DNA of 64,000 nucleotides, taken from Rhizobiaceae bacterium. Its GTDB lineage: Bacteria; Pseudomonadota; Alphaproteobacteria; Rhizobiales; Rhizobiaceae. The translations under genes and the position numbers were made by a program. The notes under the pieces are model-generated. The model ran no database searches, had not been told where the DNA came from, and was given only the letters and a program-made list of their open reading frames with translations. How positions within the stretch are numbered: the first letter of the stretch is position 1; each line of letters opens with the position of its first letter. The DNA lies in assembly GCA_014238155.1 (NCBI GenBank), contig JABABQ010000045.1:23586-87585 (forward strand), read 5' to 3'. This document shows positions 17,103 to 26,904 of this stretch, in pieces.

Positions 17103-18296
17103 TCAGGATTCTAGAAAAACCTGTAGGCTTTCAAACACTTCCGACCAGCACTGATCATGAGGAAGCGGATGATGATTGCGGCTTTCCAGCACTTTCAACT
17201 GTGCATTTGCGATACCTTTGGCCAGTTTTTGTCCCTCCGACAGGGGGTGAATCGCGTCTTCGGCTGAATGCATGACAAGGGTGGGAGCGTCGACCAGCGG
17301 CAACAAGTCTGCGACCGAGTGATTGTTATAGAAATTACGCCCCTGGATTTCATTTTCAATCGAGCAGCTTTTTTGCAGGTTCTCACCGATCAGCTGCAAC
17401 TGCTCAGGTGTGGCTGTCGGCAGGTACACCGACAAATATCCGGAAATAAAGGCGCTGCCCGGTGTTTCCCAGCCGGCCTCTGCCATTTTCAAGATCACGT
17501 CGCCATCTGCTGAATTTGCAGTCTTGCCGCGCATCGACCGGCCATCAACATATCCGCCCAACAGGATCAAATGGGACAGCCGTTGCGGGTAGTGCGCCGC
17601 AAAGTCAACGGCGACCATTCCGCCGCTGGACGTGCCGAACAAGACAAATTTCTCCAGTCCCAATTCATCGACAACGGCCAAAATGTCAGCTGAACTACGC
17701 CTGGTGCTGAAATCATCGACGTCCCAGTCTGATAATCCACAGCCCCGCTGATCAAGCCGGATCAGGGTGAAATCCCTCGCCAACTCATCAATAAACGCCC
17801 TTTCCGTTGGCTCGTCCCAATCAAGGTCCAAATGGGTTGGGTGATGCGAAGTGCGGACCATCGGCGGACCACTTCCGGTCACCGTGTAAGCAATTTTTAC
17901 CCCGTCATCTGCAGTCGCATAACGAACATTGGGACGTGAGGCATTGGTGGCAGATGGTGGCGACGGCGGCGACGAGGGCGCCTCTCCTTCTAACGATACT
18001 GCTGCCACAAACTGAAACCCCCGCCGTGGTACGGTTCGGATTATGGCCTGCTTCTTGCCGTCATCTCCGACTGCCCGCCGCGCCGCTGAAATACATGCAC
18101 TGACCGCAGAATCAGAGACGATCCGCCCATCCCACACTTCTGCAATCAGCCGATCCTTATCGACAAGAACGTCGACGTTCCGCGCTAGAAAACGGATCAG
18201 ATCAAAGACTTGTGGCTCAAGCGGCTGCACGTCTCCTGCCCTTGTCAGGGTGAAGCTCTGATCGTCCAAAATACACTCGGCAAATCGGTATTGCAT
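17103..18296 (-). CDS. Winged-helix (OmpR/CadC-type) DNA-binding domain fused to alpha/beta-hydrolase
   Basis: 397 residues from the ATG at 18296. Residues about 1-95 are a Trans_reg_C winged helix (FAECILDD, LTRAGDVQPLEPQVFDLIRFLARN, LIAEVWDGRIVSDSAVSACISAARRAVGDDG, TVPRRGFQFVA). A Pro/Ser linker (SSPPSPPSATN) follows. Residues about 120-397 are an alpha/beta hydrolase with LIRLDQRGCGLSDW, the nucleophile elbow GTSSGG, an Asp (HSAEDAIHP) and a His (RNHHPLPHDQ). The linked architecture is known in adenylate-cyclase-like and CadC-like regulators; the hydrolase part may sense or hydrolyse a ligand. It could regulate the convergent FAD operon or an unseen target. Confidence 0.88.
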   Translation of the reverse strand: MQYRFAECILDDQSFTLTRAGDVQPLEPQVFDLIRFLARNVDVLVDKDRLIAEVWDGRIVSDSAVSACISAARRAVGDDGKKQAIIRTVPRRGFQFVAAVSLEGEAPSSPPSPPSATNASRPNVRYATADDGVKIAYTVTGSGPPMVRTSHHPTHLDLDWDEPTERAFIDELARDFTLIRLDQRGCGLSDWDVDDFSTRRSSADILAVVDELGLEKFVLFGTSSGGMVAVDFAAHYPQRLSHLILLGGYVDGRSMRGKTANSADGDVILKMAEAGWETPGSAFISGYLSVYLPTATPEQLQLIGENLQKSCSIENEIQGRNFYNNHSVADLLPLVDAPTLVMHSAEDAIHPLSEGQKLAKGIANAQLKVLESRNHHPLPHDQCWSEVFESLQVFLES

Positions 18297-18413
18297 GGAC
18301 CGAACTAAACAGCGCGGAAGCAAAGTTCACAAGACTTTCGTCACAAATCCGGGCTTTCCCAAGCAAAAGACAGGAATATCACAAGATCTTCCTCAAGCAA
18401 CGGCACGCCAACC

Positions 18414-18671
18414 ATGAGAAAACCGGGCATCAATCAGCCAAGGACAAAACCAATGATGCCGCCAATGGACCTCAATTTGCTATCACACACACCAGCGCGC
18501 GATCAGATCCTCAACGACCATTTCGTCGCGGATGATAGATTTCGTCTTTCGACGGCCAGCAAATATCGGACGCGCGTTCGATCAATCGTCTCACGCCTGC
18601 GGGCAGTCCGCGCGGCGTTGAAGGCGGCAGGCGTCCAACAGGGTTTTGAAACCAAAACCGCATCGCGTTAA
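18414..18671 (+). CDS. Small hypothetical protein (weakly supported)
   Basis: 85 codons if the first ATG is used; a shorter form starting at the MMPPMDL segment has AGGA before it. It is basic at the C-terminus (SKYRTRVRSIVSRLRAVRAALKAAG, an amphipathic helix) with no recognised domain. It sits alone in a 400-bp gap between two minus-strand genes, so it could equally be a chance frame. Confidence 0.3.
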   Translation: MRKPGINQPRTKPMMPPMDLNLLSHTPARDQILNDHFVADDRFRLSTASKYRTRVRSIVSRLRAVRAALKAAGVQQGFETKTASR

Positions 18672-18698
18672 TCTCCGCCACCGCTGTCGCCGCCAGAC

Positions 18699-19139
18699 TT
18701 ATTGCTCCTGCGAATGCACCTGTTCTGCAATCAACGTTGCAACTGAGGGTCCCGGACCGACCAGTTCCAGAACGTTTCGATCCGGGTCGCGAATGAAGAT
18801 GGTTTCCGTTCCACGAAAGGAGCGTTCGCCAGTAATCTTGATACCGTGTTCCTCGACAAATGTTCTTGTATCCTGTGCTGATTTCATTTTCACAGCAATA
18901 TGGGTGATGCCGGGATATTTGGGCTTTTCATCCATCAATATATTTTCCCCGGCCTTGGCCGTTGCGGGGCCCAACAAGTTGATGTTGATACCGCAGGGAT
19001 GCAGCATCACCAGAGGGTGACCGGCATCGTAACCACCATCAGCAATCATCTCAAATCCCAGCAATTCATAAAATGCCACTGACTTGTTCCGGTCGCTGAT
19101 GCGAATTCCAACATGATCGATATTGCTCATTTCCAGCAT
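18699..19139 (-). CDS. VOC-family (glyoxalase/dioxygenase fold) protein
   Basis: 146 residues; AAGGA precedes the ATG at 19139. The beta-alpha-beta-beta-beta modules are clear: DHVGIRISDRNKSVAFYELLGFEMIADGGYD and later GITHIAVKMKSAQDTRTFVEEHGIKITG...FIRDPDRNVLELVG. Metal ligands His (IDHVGI), His in the second module (ITHIAV) and the terminal Glu (NVLELVG) are all present, so it probably binds a divalent metal. It may be a lactoylglutathione-lyase-like enzyme, an epimerase or a small ring-cleavage dioxygenase. It is divergent from a LysR regulator, which may control it. Confidence 0.88.
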   Translation of the reverse strand: MLEMSNIDHVGIRISDRNKSVAFYELLGFEMIADGGYDAGHPLVMLHPCGININLLGPATAKAGENILMDEKPKYPGITHIAVKMKSAQDTRTFVEEHGIKITGERSFRGTETIFIRDPDRNVLELVGPGPSVATLIAEQVHSQEQ

Positions 19140-19262
19140 GGGTTTGTCCTTTTCAAATCCACCAATTCCACAAAGACGCAGCAGTTTGCTTTGTCACTGC
19201 ATTCCATATAACTATTATCTAATTGAAAGATTATAGGTTATTCTAACAAATATATTTTCCAA

Positions 19263-20162
19263 ATGAATGATAATCAATTTGACGGAATGGTGATTTTCTG
19301 CGCGGTGGTGGACCAGGGCGGATTTACGGCTGCGGCGAAAGCTCTCAACCACACAACGTCCCATGTCAGTAAAGTTGTCGCACGCCTGGAGGCTCGTCTG
19401 GGGAGCCGGTTGATGAACCGAACCACCCGCACGTTCAGCCTGACTGAATCCGGTGAAGTGTTCTACGAAAACAGCAGCAGGATCATCAAGGACGCAGAAC
19501 ACACCGTGTCTTTGATCTCGCACAATGAGGAACGGGTTTTTGGCCATCTCAAGGTGAGTGTTCCGGTGATGTTTGCAAATGCCTGTTTGAACGGTTGGCT
19601 GCCGGAATTCGCCAACGCATTTCCAGACATTACATTGGATATAGAAACCAGTGACCGGTTTGTTGACATTGTCGGAGAAGGTTTCGACGTGGTGGTTCGG
19701 GCTGCCGATCTTGATGACAGTCTTCTGATTGCCAAAAAAATCATGTCGACGCGTCGACTGACGGTCGCTTCTCCGGACTATCTAGCTCAACATGGCACGC
19801 CCGGTTCACCCGCCGATCTGGAAACTCATACGTTGATTGATTTCAGCTACCGGGGCATCGCAAACCTGTGGAACTATCGTGGCAAGGACGGCAACAGCTT
19901 CTCCGTCAAAGTTACTCCAAAAGTCCGCTGCAACCTTGCCAGCATGGAACTTGCGCTCGCCAGTTCAGGTTTCGGTATCACTCGCCTGCCTCTGCTGGTC
20001 GCAGAGAACCAACTAAAGTCGGGAGCACTTGTCGCCATTTTGACCGACTATGAAAACCCACCACTGGAACTCCACGCCATCTATCCCTCCCGCCAGCATC
20101 TGGCACCAAAGGTGCGGGAGTTCGTCGACTTTCTGGCCCGCAAATGCCGGGAACAAGCCTGA
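19263..20162 (+). CDS. LysR-family transcriptional regulator
   Basis: 299 residues. The N-terminal winged helix-turn-helix is standard (FDGMVIFCAVVDQGGFTAAAKALNHTTSHVSKVVARLEARLGSRLMNRTTRTFSLTESG), followed by a LysR substrate-binding domain (LKVSVPVMFANACLNGWLPEFANAFPDI, then ASSGFGITRLP). This subgroup resembles CrgA/DmlR-like regulators. It is divergent from the VOC gene and convergent with the flavin monooxygenase (15 bp apart). An AT-rich 120-bp gap upstream probably holds its binding site; no clear T-N11-A element could be singled out. Confidence 0.92.
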   Translation: MNDNQFDGMVIFCAVVDQGGFTAAAKALNHTTSHVSKVVARLEARLGSRLMNRTTRTFSLTESGEVFYENSSRIIKDAEHTVSLISHNEERVFGHLKVSVPVMFANACLNGWLPEFANAFPDITLDIETSDRFVDIVGEGFDVVVRAADLDDSLLIAKKIMSTRRLTVASPDYLAQHGTPGSPADLETHTLIDFSYRGIANLWNYRGKDGNSFSVKVTPKVRCNLASMELALASSGFGITRLPLLVAENQLKSGALVAILTDYENPPLELHAIYPSRQHLAPKVREFVDFLARKCREQA

Positions 20163-20177
20163 CCGCCAAGCTGTGGA

Positions 20178-21773
20178 TTATTGCCCAATTGCCTGAGACA
20201 GAATGTCTTGGGGACTGTTCGGTCCAACATCCCCTGTCCAGGCAATAAAATGGTCAGGCCGCACAAGAATGTAGCGTGAATTATATTCCATACGTCCCTC
20301 TTTTCGGTCGTCTTCAACCGTTGATAGCGGAATCCCAAGTTGTTCTGCTGCAGCAATAAACTGCGAGACAACTTTGGCCTCTCCATCCAGCGAGATCAGA
20401 CAAAACCCATGCCCCAGTTCCTCAAACAGGTTCCGGTTGCCAGACAGGCTGATCGGCGCCAAATGATGGCCCCGACGCGCATCGATCTTATGCACACCAC
20501 GGGCTCCGGGCTTTCCCTGGCTGCCCGGCACAATGGGCGAGCCTTCATAATGGGGAAGAAACTGGGTGACGTCAGCATTGCCGCCTTCTGCCCGGGACTG
20601 CCAGGCTTTTTCGAATGCCTGTATGTCCTTTGCTGGAGAATAGGCCTCGATGAATACACGGTCGTCTTCGATCATCCGGGCGATGAAATCTTTGGATGTA
20701 GAGCCAAAAACGGGTCGGCGTTCAGCGTCATAGGAAGCCAGCAGGTGCTCACCACCCCAGCCCTGTAACATTGCGGTCAGTTTCCAACTCAGGTTACGAA
20801 CATCCTCAAAACCGGTGTTAATTCCATACCCCCCATAAGGCGGGTGGGAATGGGCTGCATCTCCGGCAATGAATATCCGATCATTCTGATAGGTTTTCGC
20901 GTGCGAAATGCGCAAATCCCAAAATCCTATATGGCGGAATTCGATCTCAAACTCCGCCCCGATTGCCCGATGCAGATAGGCGGCATAATCAAAATTATCC
21001 AACGTCGTATCGAGCGGCACCGGGGCGTGATAAAACCATGTACCTTCCAGATCAACGCGCCCCAAAAACTGCCAATACCCATCGAGATCGGGATTGAGAA
21101 TGTTGTAAATGGACTTGCCGGGAAAGCGCTCCAGCAGATCATGCAATTGCTTCGAGTTAAAAACCAGCAGGGCCATCTTGCGGTGGTGAGGGTCAACATT
21201 TTGGTCAATAGCCGCCGCCTTGCGCATTGCTGAACGACTGCCATCACAGCCAACCGCATAGGGTGCAGTTAACGAGCCATCCTTCTCGTCCTCCTCATTT
21301 CTGTAGAAGATTTCTACACCGTCGGCATGTTGCTCTGCGGCGATGGCGTTGCAGCCGTAATGCACCGTGACGCCCGGAAGCTCCGCCACGCGTTTCCGCA
21401 AAACTCTTTCCGCTTCATATTGGGGAAGCCTTTGATTGCGGGCGAAATAAAAGGCCTCCACCGCTCCGCGCTTGAACCAGTCATAGTGATAGTCGCCCAA
21501 CAATGTGCCATAGGCCACCATGCCGGCATTGCCAAACTCCCTTGGGATTGGAGAGGCCGCTTCGATTTCATCCAGCACCTTCCAGTTGCGAAAATGCTCA
21601 CCGCTGCGCTGGGTCAGATTTTGGCCTTTGGGAATATCATGTAGCTGCGTTGATCGCTCGATGATTTGAACCGAATTTCCGCGTTGGGCGAGATCAATTG
21701 CCAGGCCAAGTCCGACCGGCCCGCCCCCAATCACAATCACGTCGCAATCGAAATCATATCGCTGTTCAATCAT
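20178..21773 (-). CDS. FAD-binding aromatic-ring monooxygenase (class A flavoprotein)
   Basis: 531 residues from the ATG at 21773, with GGAG well placed upstream. The FAD Rossmann motif DVIVIGGGPVGLGLAIDLAQRG is at the start, the DG motif (YAVGCDGSRSAMRKAA) near residue 170 and the GD motif (IFIAGDAAHSHPPYGGYGIN) near residue 295. A C-terminal thioredoxin-like extension (LFEELGHGFCLISLDG, then YILVRPDHFIAWTGDVGP) is typical of phenol-hydroxylase/PHBH-like enzymes such as MhpA, TfdB and PgaE. It hydroxylates an aromatic ring using NAD(P)H and O2. It lies downstream of hutF on the same strand, 141 bp apart, but has no evident role in histidine breakdown. Confidence 0.92.
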   Translation of the reverse strand: MIEQRYDFDCDVIVIGGGPVGLGLAIDLAQRGNSVQIIERSTQLHDIPKGQNLTQRSGEHFRNWKVLDEIEAASPIPREFGNAGMVAYGTLLGDYHYDWFKRGAVEAFYFARNQRLPQYEAERVLRKRVAELPGVTVHYGCNAIAAEQHADGVEIFYRNEEDEKDGSLTAPYAVGCDGSRSAMRKAAAIDQNVDPHHRKMALLVFNSKQLHDLLERFPGKSIYNILNPDLDGYWQFLGRVDLEGTWFYHAPVPLDTTLDNFDYAAYLHRAIGAEFEIEFRHIGFWDLRISHAKTYQNDRIFIAGDAAHSHPPYGGYGINTGFEDVRNLSWKLTAMLQGWGGEHLLASYDAERRPVFGSTSKDFIARMIEDDRVFIEAYSPAKDIQAFEKAWQSRAEGGNADVTQFLPHYEGSPIVPGSQGKPGARGVHKIDARRGHHLAPISLSGNRNLFEELGHGFCLISLDGEAKVVSQFIAAAEQLGIPLSTVEDDRKEGRMEYNSRYILVRPDHFIAWTGDVGPNSPQDILSQAIGQ

Positions 21774-21914
21774 CGCCACTCCGGGTTATTTCACGCTCGC
21801 AATTTTACGAATTTAAGCGCCCGCCATTTTCTGCCTAAAACCTCCACGCCAATGTCAACCAGCGGCAGGTTCAGTGCAACATCTTTCCAGACTTATCGCG
21901 GCCCATGCCACGGG

Positions 21915-23273
21915 TTAGATCGAAGCTACAAGTCCGGCCATCGCTTTGCGATAGTTTGCGACTATTTGATCGCGGGCAATGTGGCGCCCTTCTCTCACTG
22001 TATGGCGTCCTGCCGACCATAAATCGGTGACCACATTATCTTTGGCGGCAAAAACCAGCCCGTCGAGCAGTTGATCGATGCGCAACGCACACAGGGCTGG
22101 ATCATTGCTGTTGATGGCCACAAGGTCGGCCAATTCCCCTTCGGCAATTTCTCCCGCGCCGCGCGCCAACGCCTGCGCTCCACCTTTGGCCGCGCCACGA
22201 TACAGCGTTTCTCCAACTGACCCTTCGCCAACAACCATCACATTGCGGGCGAGGTCGCGCAGGCGTTGTGAATATTCCAGCGTTCGCAATTCTTCGGTCA
22301 GGGAAATCAGAACGTTGGAATCCGAACCGACGCCAAATGCCCCCGCCGCGGCGATGAATTCAGGTCCATTAAACGGACCATCTCCCAGATTGGCCTCCGT
22401 CACCGGACACAGGCCCGCCACCGCACCGGAACTCGCCATCGCAATGGTTTCATCGCGGGTCATGTGGGTTGCATGGATCAGACACCAACGCGACGTGACG
22501 TCGACATTATCAAGCAGCCATTCTACCGGACGAGCCCCCAGCCAGGCCTTGATATCTTCAACTTCCCTGGGTTGTTCGGCGATATGAATATGGATGGGAC
22601 CCTGGTTGCGGATCGCCAGCGCTGAATTCAAATCATCAGGAGAAGTTGCCCGCAAGGAATGCGGGGCAATGCCAACCAGACAATCATCGGGAAGGTTGCC
22701 CACTCCCTGCTCTGCCCGCTCTACCAGTTGGAAAAATCGATCTACATCATTTCCGAATCTCGACTGACCAGACTGCAACCCAACCTGCCCCGCTCCGCCA
22801 TAGGTATAAAGAACGGGCAGATGAGTAAGCCCAATTCCGGTGGTTGCCGCAGCAGCACAGATACGGTGGGACAATTCACCAATATCCCCATATGGCTTTC
22901 CGTCCGGTTGGTGATGGATGTAATGAAATTCACCGACAGCGGCGTATCCGGCTTCCTGCATTTCCAAAAACACCAGCGCTGCAATGGCTTCGATTTGTTC
23001 AGGGGTCAGGCTCTGCGTGAAGCGGTACATCAGATCACGCCAGGTCCAAAAACTGTCTTTCCCAGCAGCGCGATACTCGGTCATGCCCGCCATCGCCCGT
23101 TGAAACGTGTGACTGTGCAGGTTCGCCAGAGCAGGCAGTATCGTATCAACACTAATGTCGTCTGTATGGGGTTTATCGGACGTAATCACCCGGCTGATCC
23201 GGCCATCAGTTATTTCCAGACGTACATTTTCCGCCCAGCCCGTCGACAGGAGCGCCCGTTTAGCAAATATCAC
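21915..23273 (-). CDS. hutF: Formimidoylglutamate deiminase
   Basis: 452 residues from a GTG at 23273 with GAGG seven bases upstream. It is a metal-dependent amidohydrolase: the [13 protein letters not shown] metal motif is near residue 55, with [26 protein letters not shown] and [12 protein letters not shown] downstream. It deiminates N-formimino-L-glutamate to N-formyl-L-glutamate and ammonia, the branch of histidine breakdown that needs hutG as the last step. Both are present here. It is divergent from hutI across 87 bp with a probable operator, so both arms can be regulated together. Confidence 0.95.
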   Translation of the reverse strand: MIFAKRALLSTGWAENVRLEITDGRISRVITSDKPHTDDISVDTILPALANLHSHTFQRAMAGMTEYRAAGKDSFWTWRDLMYRFTQSLTPEQIEAIAALVFLEMQEAGYAAVGEFHYIHHQPDGKPYGDIGELSHRICAAAATTGIGLTHLPVLYTYGGAGQVGLQSGQSRFGNDVDRFFQLVERAEQGVGNLPDDCLVGIAPHSLRATSPDDLNSALAIRNQGPIHIHIAEQPREVEDIKAWLGARPVEWLLDNVDVTSRWCLIHATHMTRDETIAMASSGAVAGLCPVTEANLGDGPFNGPEFIAAAGAFGVGSDSNVLISLTEELRTLEYSQRLRDLARNVMVVGEGSVGETLYRGAAKGGAQALARGAGEIAEGELADLVAINSNDPALCALRIDQLLDGLVFAAKDNVVTDLWSAGRHTVREGRHIARDQIVANYRKAMAGLVASI

Positions 23274-23293
23274 AACTTCACCTCATTAGATTT

Positions 23294-23307
23294 TATGTAT
23301 AGACATA
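23294..23307. promoter_or_regulatory. Probable hut operator (HutC-type palindrome)
   Basis: Palindrome TATGT-ATAG-ACATA midway between the divergent hutF and hutI starts. GntR-family HutC repressors bind similar AT-rich TGTA-type palindromes. No hutC gene is present in the window. Confidence 0.6.
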
Positions 23308-23360
23308 TAGGCTATTTATTTGTACCAGAAAAGCCTAATTTGACTCCAATTGAGGCTTCA

Positions 23361-24572
23361 ATGTCGACGAATAATCAAGTCCTGTGCGACGTCAAAATCG
23401 CGTCAATGACCCAAAACGGCAATCCTTACGGGATGTTGGACGATGCAGCGATTGCGATTGTTGACGGCAGCATTGCCTGGCTCGGCAAGCAAAGCGATTT
23501 GCCCGACAGTTACAAAGAAATTGATAAAAATCAGCTGGCGGGCCGCCTGGTGACGCCCGGGCTGATCGACTGCCACACCCATATCGTTCACGGCGGCAAT
23601 CGGGCGGTGGAGTTTGAAATGCGTCTCAACGGCGCCAGTTATGAAGAAGTGGCGCGCGCTGGCGGTGGCATTGTGTCTACAGTCACTGCCACCAGAGTGG
23701 CCAGCGAAGCCGAGCTGATCGAAAGCGCTCTGCCCCGCATCGACGCATTGCTGGCGGAAGGTACAACATTGTTGGAGATCAAATCCGGCTATGGTCTGCA
23801 TGTCGATACCGAACTACGCATGTTGAGGGCGGCGCGGGCGCTGCCGAACCATCGCGCGGTACGGGTGGTCACCAGTTTTCTCGGTGCTCATGCGGTTCCT
23901 GCCGAATACAAGGGGCGCGACGACGCCTATATTGATGAAGTCTGTATTCCTGCTCTGCGACAGGCCCATCAAGAGGGTCTCGTGGATGCAGTGGACGGTT
24001 TTTGCGAGGGCATAGCCTTTAATCCGGTCCAGATCGCGCGGGTATTCGATGAAGCCAGGCAACTCGGCATCCCGGTCAAATTGCATGCTGAGCAGCTATC
24101 CAATCTTGGCGGTGCCAAAATGGCCGCGAGCTATGGGGCGATGTCGGCTGATCATATTGAACATCTTGATGAAGACGGCGTCGCTGCCATGGCGGCGGCA
24201 GGAACTGTAGCGGTCGTATTGCCCGGCGCATTTTACACGCTTCGCGAAACCCAGCAGCCACCGATTGAGGCCCTGCGCCATCACAATGTGCCAATTGCTC
24301 TGGCCAGCGACTGCAATCCCGGCTCTTCACCAATGACGTCGCTGTTGCTGACGCTCAACATGGCCTGCACGCTGTTTCGCCTGACACCACAGGAAGCATT
24401 GGCTGGTGTGACAGTGAACGCGGCCCAGGCACTGGGACTGAAAGATTGCGGAACAATTGCACCCGGTCAGCGCGCCGATCTGGCGGTCTGGAATGTAGAC
24501 CACCCGGCTGAACTTTCTTATCGCATCGGGTTCAATCCGCTACATGCACGAATATTTGGAGGCGTTTCGTGA
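23361..24572 (+). CDS. hutI: Imidazolonepropionase
   Basis: 403 residues from the ATG at 23361 with GAGG at 23352-23355. The frame is open much further upstream, but that part overlaps hutF and is a shadow. The metal motif is [12 protein letters not shown], with [42 protein letters not shown] and [12 protein letters not shown] following in the family order. It hydrolyses 4-imidazolone-5-propionate to N-formimino-L-glutamate. The stop overlaps the hutH start (GTGA), marking a tight hutI-H-G-U operon. Confidence 0.96.
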   Translation: MSTNNQVLCDVKIASMTQNGNPYGMLDDAAIAIVDGSIAWLGKQSDLPDSYKEIDKNQLAGRLVTPGLIDCHTHIVHGGNRAVEFEMRLNGASYEEVARAGGGIVSTVTATRVASEAELIESALPRIDALLAEGTTLLEIKSGYGLHVDTELRMLRAARALPNHRAVRVVTSFLGAHAVPAEYKGRDDAYIDEVCIPALRQAHQEGLVDAVDGFCEGIAFNPVQIARVFDEARQLGIPVKLHAEQLSNLGGAKMAASYGAMSADHIEHLDEDGVAAMAAAGTVAVVLPGAFYTLRETQQPPIEALRHHNVPIALASDCNPGSSPMTSLLLTLNMACTLFRLTPQEALAGVTVNAAQALGLKDCGTIAPGQRADLAVWNVDHPAELSYRIGFNPLHARIFGGVS

Positions 24573-26107
24573 CAACTCTCACGCTGACACCGGGTTCGGT
24601 TAAACTATCTGATCTGGCGCGAATTTTTTGGGACGAAGCGACGGTTCGCCTCGATCCATCCTGCCGCCCGGCGATTGAGCGGGCGCACCAGCGCATCGAA
24701 GTCGCCGTTGCCGGCAGCGATGCGGTCTATGGTGTCAATACGGGTTTCGGCAAACTCGCCAGCGTCAAGATAGCGGCGAAAGATACTGCCACACTGCAAC
24801 GCAATCTGATCCTTTCCCATTGCTGTGGCGTGGGTCCGGCAATCTCTACGCGCCATGCCCGGTTGATGATGGCGCTCAAATTGCTCAGCCTGGGACGTGG
24901 CGCCTCCGGCGTGCGGCTGGAGTTGATTGACCTGCTGGAAGCAATGCTGGCTAAAGGCGTCACGCCAGTAATTCCAGCACAAGGGTCGGTTGGCGCTTCC
25001 GGCGACCTGGCCCCGCTGGCGCATATGGCAGCGGTGATGATGGGCGCGGGTGAGGCCAACTATAATGGTGAAACCTTGCCGGGCGACAAGGCACTTGCGG
25101 CAGCTGGATTGTCGCCCGTGGAACTGGGACCCAAAGAAGGTCTGGCGCTGATCAACGGCACGCAGTTTTCCACTGCGTTTGCGCTTTCCGGCCTGTTTCG
25201 CGCATGGCAGGCAGCGCAGTCGGCACTTGTCACATCAGCTCTTTCTACCGACGCAATCATGGGCTCAACAGCCCCTTTGCAACCAGAAATACATGAATTG
25301 CGCGGCCACAAGGGTCAGATTGAAGCAGCTGCCGCGATGCGCGTTCTGCTCGCCGGTTCGGTCATCCGCGAAAGCCACCGTGAAGATGATACGAGGGTTC
25401 AGGATCCCTATTGCATTCGCTGTCAACCGCAGGTCATAGGTGCCGCGATAGACGTGATGCGCATGGCGGCAAATACCCTAGAAATTGAAGCCAATGCGGC
25501 AACCGACAATCCGCTTGTGCTGACGGGTGCTGATCTGATCGTATCGGGCGGGAATTTCCATGCCGAGCCCGTCGGCTTTGCAGCTGATATGATCGCACTG
25601 GCCATTGCTGAAATTGGTGCCATCGCTCAACGGCGTATCGCGCTGATCGTTGATCCGGTTCTCAGCCATGACCTGCCGCCATTTCTGACACCTGATCCGG
25701 GGCTCAACAGCGGCTATATGATTGCTGAGGTTACGACGGCTGCGCTGATGAGCGAGAACAAGCATCTCGCCAATCCCTGCGTCACAGATTCCACCCCGAC
25801 CAGTGCCAACCAGGAGGATCACGTCAGCATGGCCGCCCACGGCGCCCGCCGGCTTGGTCAGATGGTTGATAATCTGGAGCGCATTTTGGGGGTCGAATTA
25901 CTCTGCGCCTCGCAAGGGGTTGAATTCAGAGCCCCATTGGTCACCAGCAACGCCCTCGCCCGTGTGGTGAAGAGACTTCGCAAAGACGTGGAAACATTGA
26001 AAGAAGATCGCTACCTCGCACCCGATCTTGAAAAGGCAGCCTTGCTGATAGCCAGCGGTGACGTCGCCCGGACTAGCCAGGTCATCATGCCGGATGTCGC
26101 CTCATGA
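24569..26107 (+). CDS. hutH: Histidine ammonia-lyase
   Basis: 512 residues starting at GTG 24569 inside the hutI stop. The Ala-Ser-Gly triplet that cyclises to the MIO electrophile is present ([15 protein letters not shown], near residue 143). Other family blocks are [30 protein letters not shown] and NQEDHVSMA. It removes ammonia from L-histidine to give urocanate, the entry step of the pathway. It overlaps hutG by 4 bp. Confidence 0.97.
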   Translation: MTTLTLTPGSVKLSDLARIFWDEATVRLDPSCRPAIERAHQRIEVAVAGSDAVYGVNTGFGKLASVKIAAKDTATLQRNLILSHCCGVGPAISTRHARLMMALKLLSLGRGASGVRLELIDLLEAMLAKGVTPVIPAQGSVGASGDLAPLAHMAAVMMGAGEANYNGETLPGDKALAAAGLSPVELGPKEGLALINGTQFSTAFALSGLFRAWQAAQSALVTSALSTDAIMGSTAPLQPEIHELRGHKGQIEAAAAMRVLLAGSVIRESHREDDTRVQDPYCIRCQPQVIGAAIDVMRMAANTLEIEANAATDNPLVLTGADLIVSGGNFHAEPVGFAADMIALAIAEIGAIAQRRIALIVDPVLSHDLPPFLTPDPGLNSGYMIAEVTTAALMSENKHLANPCVTDSTPTSANQEDHVSMAAHGARRLGQMVDNLERILGVELLCASQGVEFRAPLVTSNALARVVKRLRKDVETLKEDRYLAPDLEKAALLIASGDVARTSQVIMPDVAS

Positions 26108-26904
26108 ACGCGGTAGAGATCCATCGTGGCGACAGCCCAATTGTTCTTGGTTTGCCGCATACCGGCACCCATGTACCAGCCGACATTTTTCAACGGCTAA
26201 ACCAGCGCGGACAGGGGCTGGACGACACCGACTGGCACATCCACACATTATATGACGGTCTTCTCAATGGTGCCACAACCGTCCGTGCGACCTTCCACCG
26301 ATATGTGATCGATGCAAATCGCGATCCCTCAGGTGCATCGCTTTATCCGGGACAGAATACGACAGGGCTTGTTCCGCTGACCGACTTCGATGGCAATGAT
26401 ATATGGACCAGTCCGCCAGATTCTGAAGAGATCGAACAACGCCGCCAGCAATTCCACACTCCCTATCACACAGCGCTGCAAGCCGAGCTGGAACGGATTC
26501 ACATGCTCCACGGTGTGGCCATTCTTTACGACTGTCATTCAATTCGCTCCGACATTCCATTTTTATTTGAGGGTATTTTACCGGATTTCAATATCGGCAC
26601 GAATTCGGGTATTACCTGCGCTTCAGACATTGAATCAACGACGGTTGATATCTGCACCCAAGCAACGGCTTACCGGTCTATCCTAAATGGTAGATTCAAG
26701 GGCGGGTGGACAACCCGTCACTATGGTCAGCCGGCCAACAACATCCACGCCATCCAGATGGAACTGGCGCAATCAACCTATCTGAAAAGCCAGACAGCAC
26801 CGTGGGAGTACGATGAAAATCGTGCCCAACAATTGCGGCCTCATCTGGCAAAAATTCTCACCGAGTTGGCCAGTCTGGCCCCGAAATTAGGAGCATCCCG
26901 ATGA
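26104..26904 (+). CDS. hutG: N-formylglutamate deformylase
   Basis: 266 residues, overlapping hutH by 4 bp. Family features are [11 protein letters not shown] near the start, [35 protein letters not shown] and the [11 protein letters not shown] block. These match the FGase family (N-formylglutamate amidohydrolase). It converts N-formyl-L-glutamate to glutamate and formate, completing the HutF route. This is the hutG of the Pseudomonas type, not the arginase-like formimidoylglutamase. Confidence 0.94.
   Translation: MNAVEIHRGDSPIVLGLPHTGTHVPADIFQRLNQRGQGLDDTDWHIHTLYDGLLNGATTVRATFHRYVIDANRDPSGASLYPGQNTTGLVPLTDFDGNDIWTSPPDSEEIEQRRQQFHTPYHTALQAELERIHMLHGVAILYDCHSIRSDIPFLFEGILPDFNIGTNSGITCASDIESTTVDICTQATAYRSILNGRFKGGWTTRHYGQPANNIHAIQMELAQSTYLKSQTAPWEYDENRAQQLRPHLAKILTELASLAPKLGASR

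Noticed and set aside
22659..23360. Long N-terminal extension of hutI
   Set aside because: This open stretch overlaps hutF on the opposite strand and lacks imidazolonepropionase similarity; the ATG at 23361 has a good ribosome-binding site.
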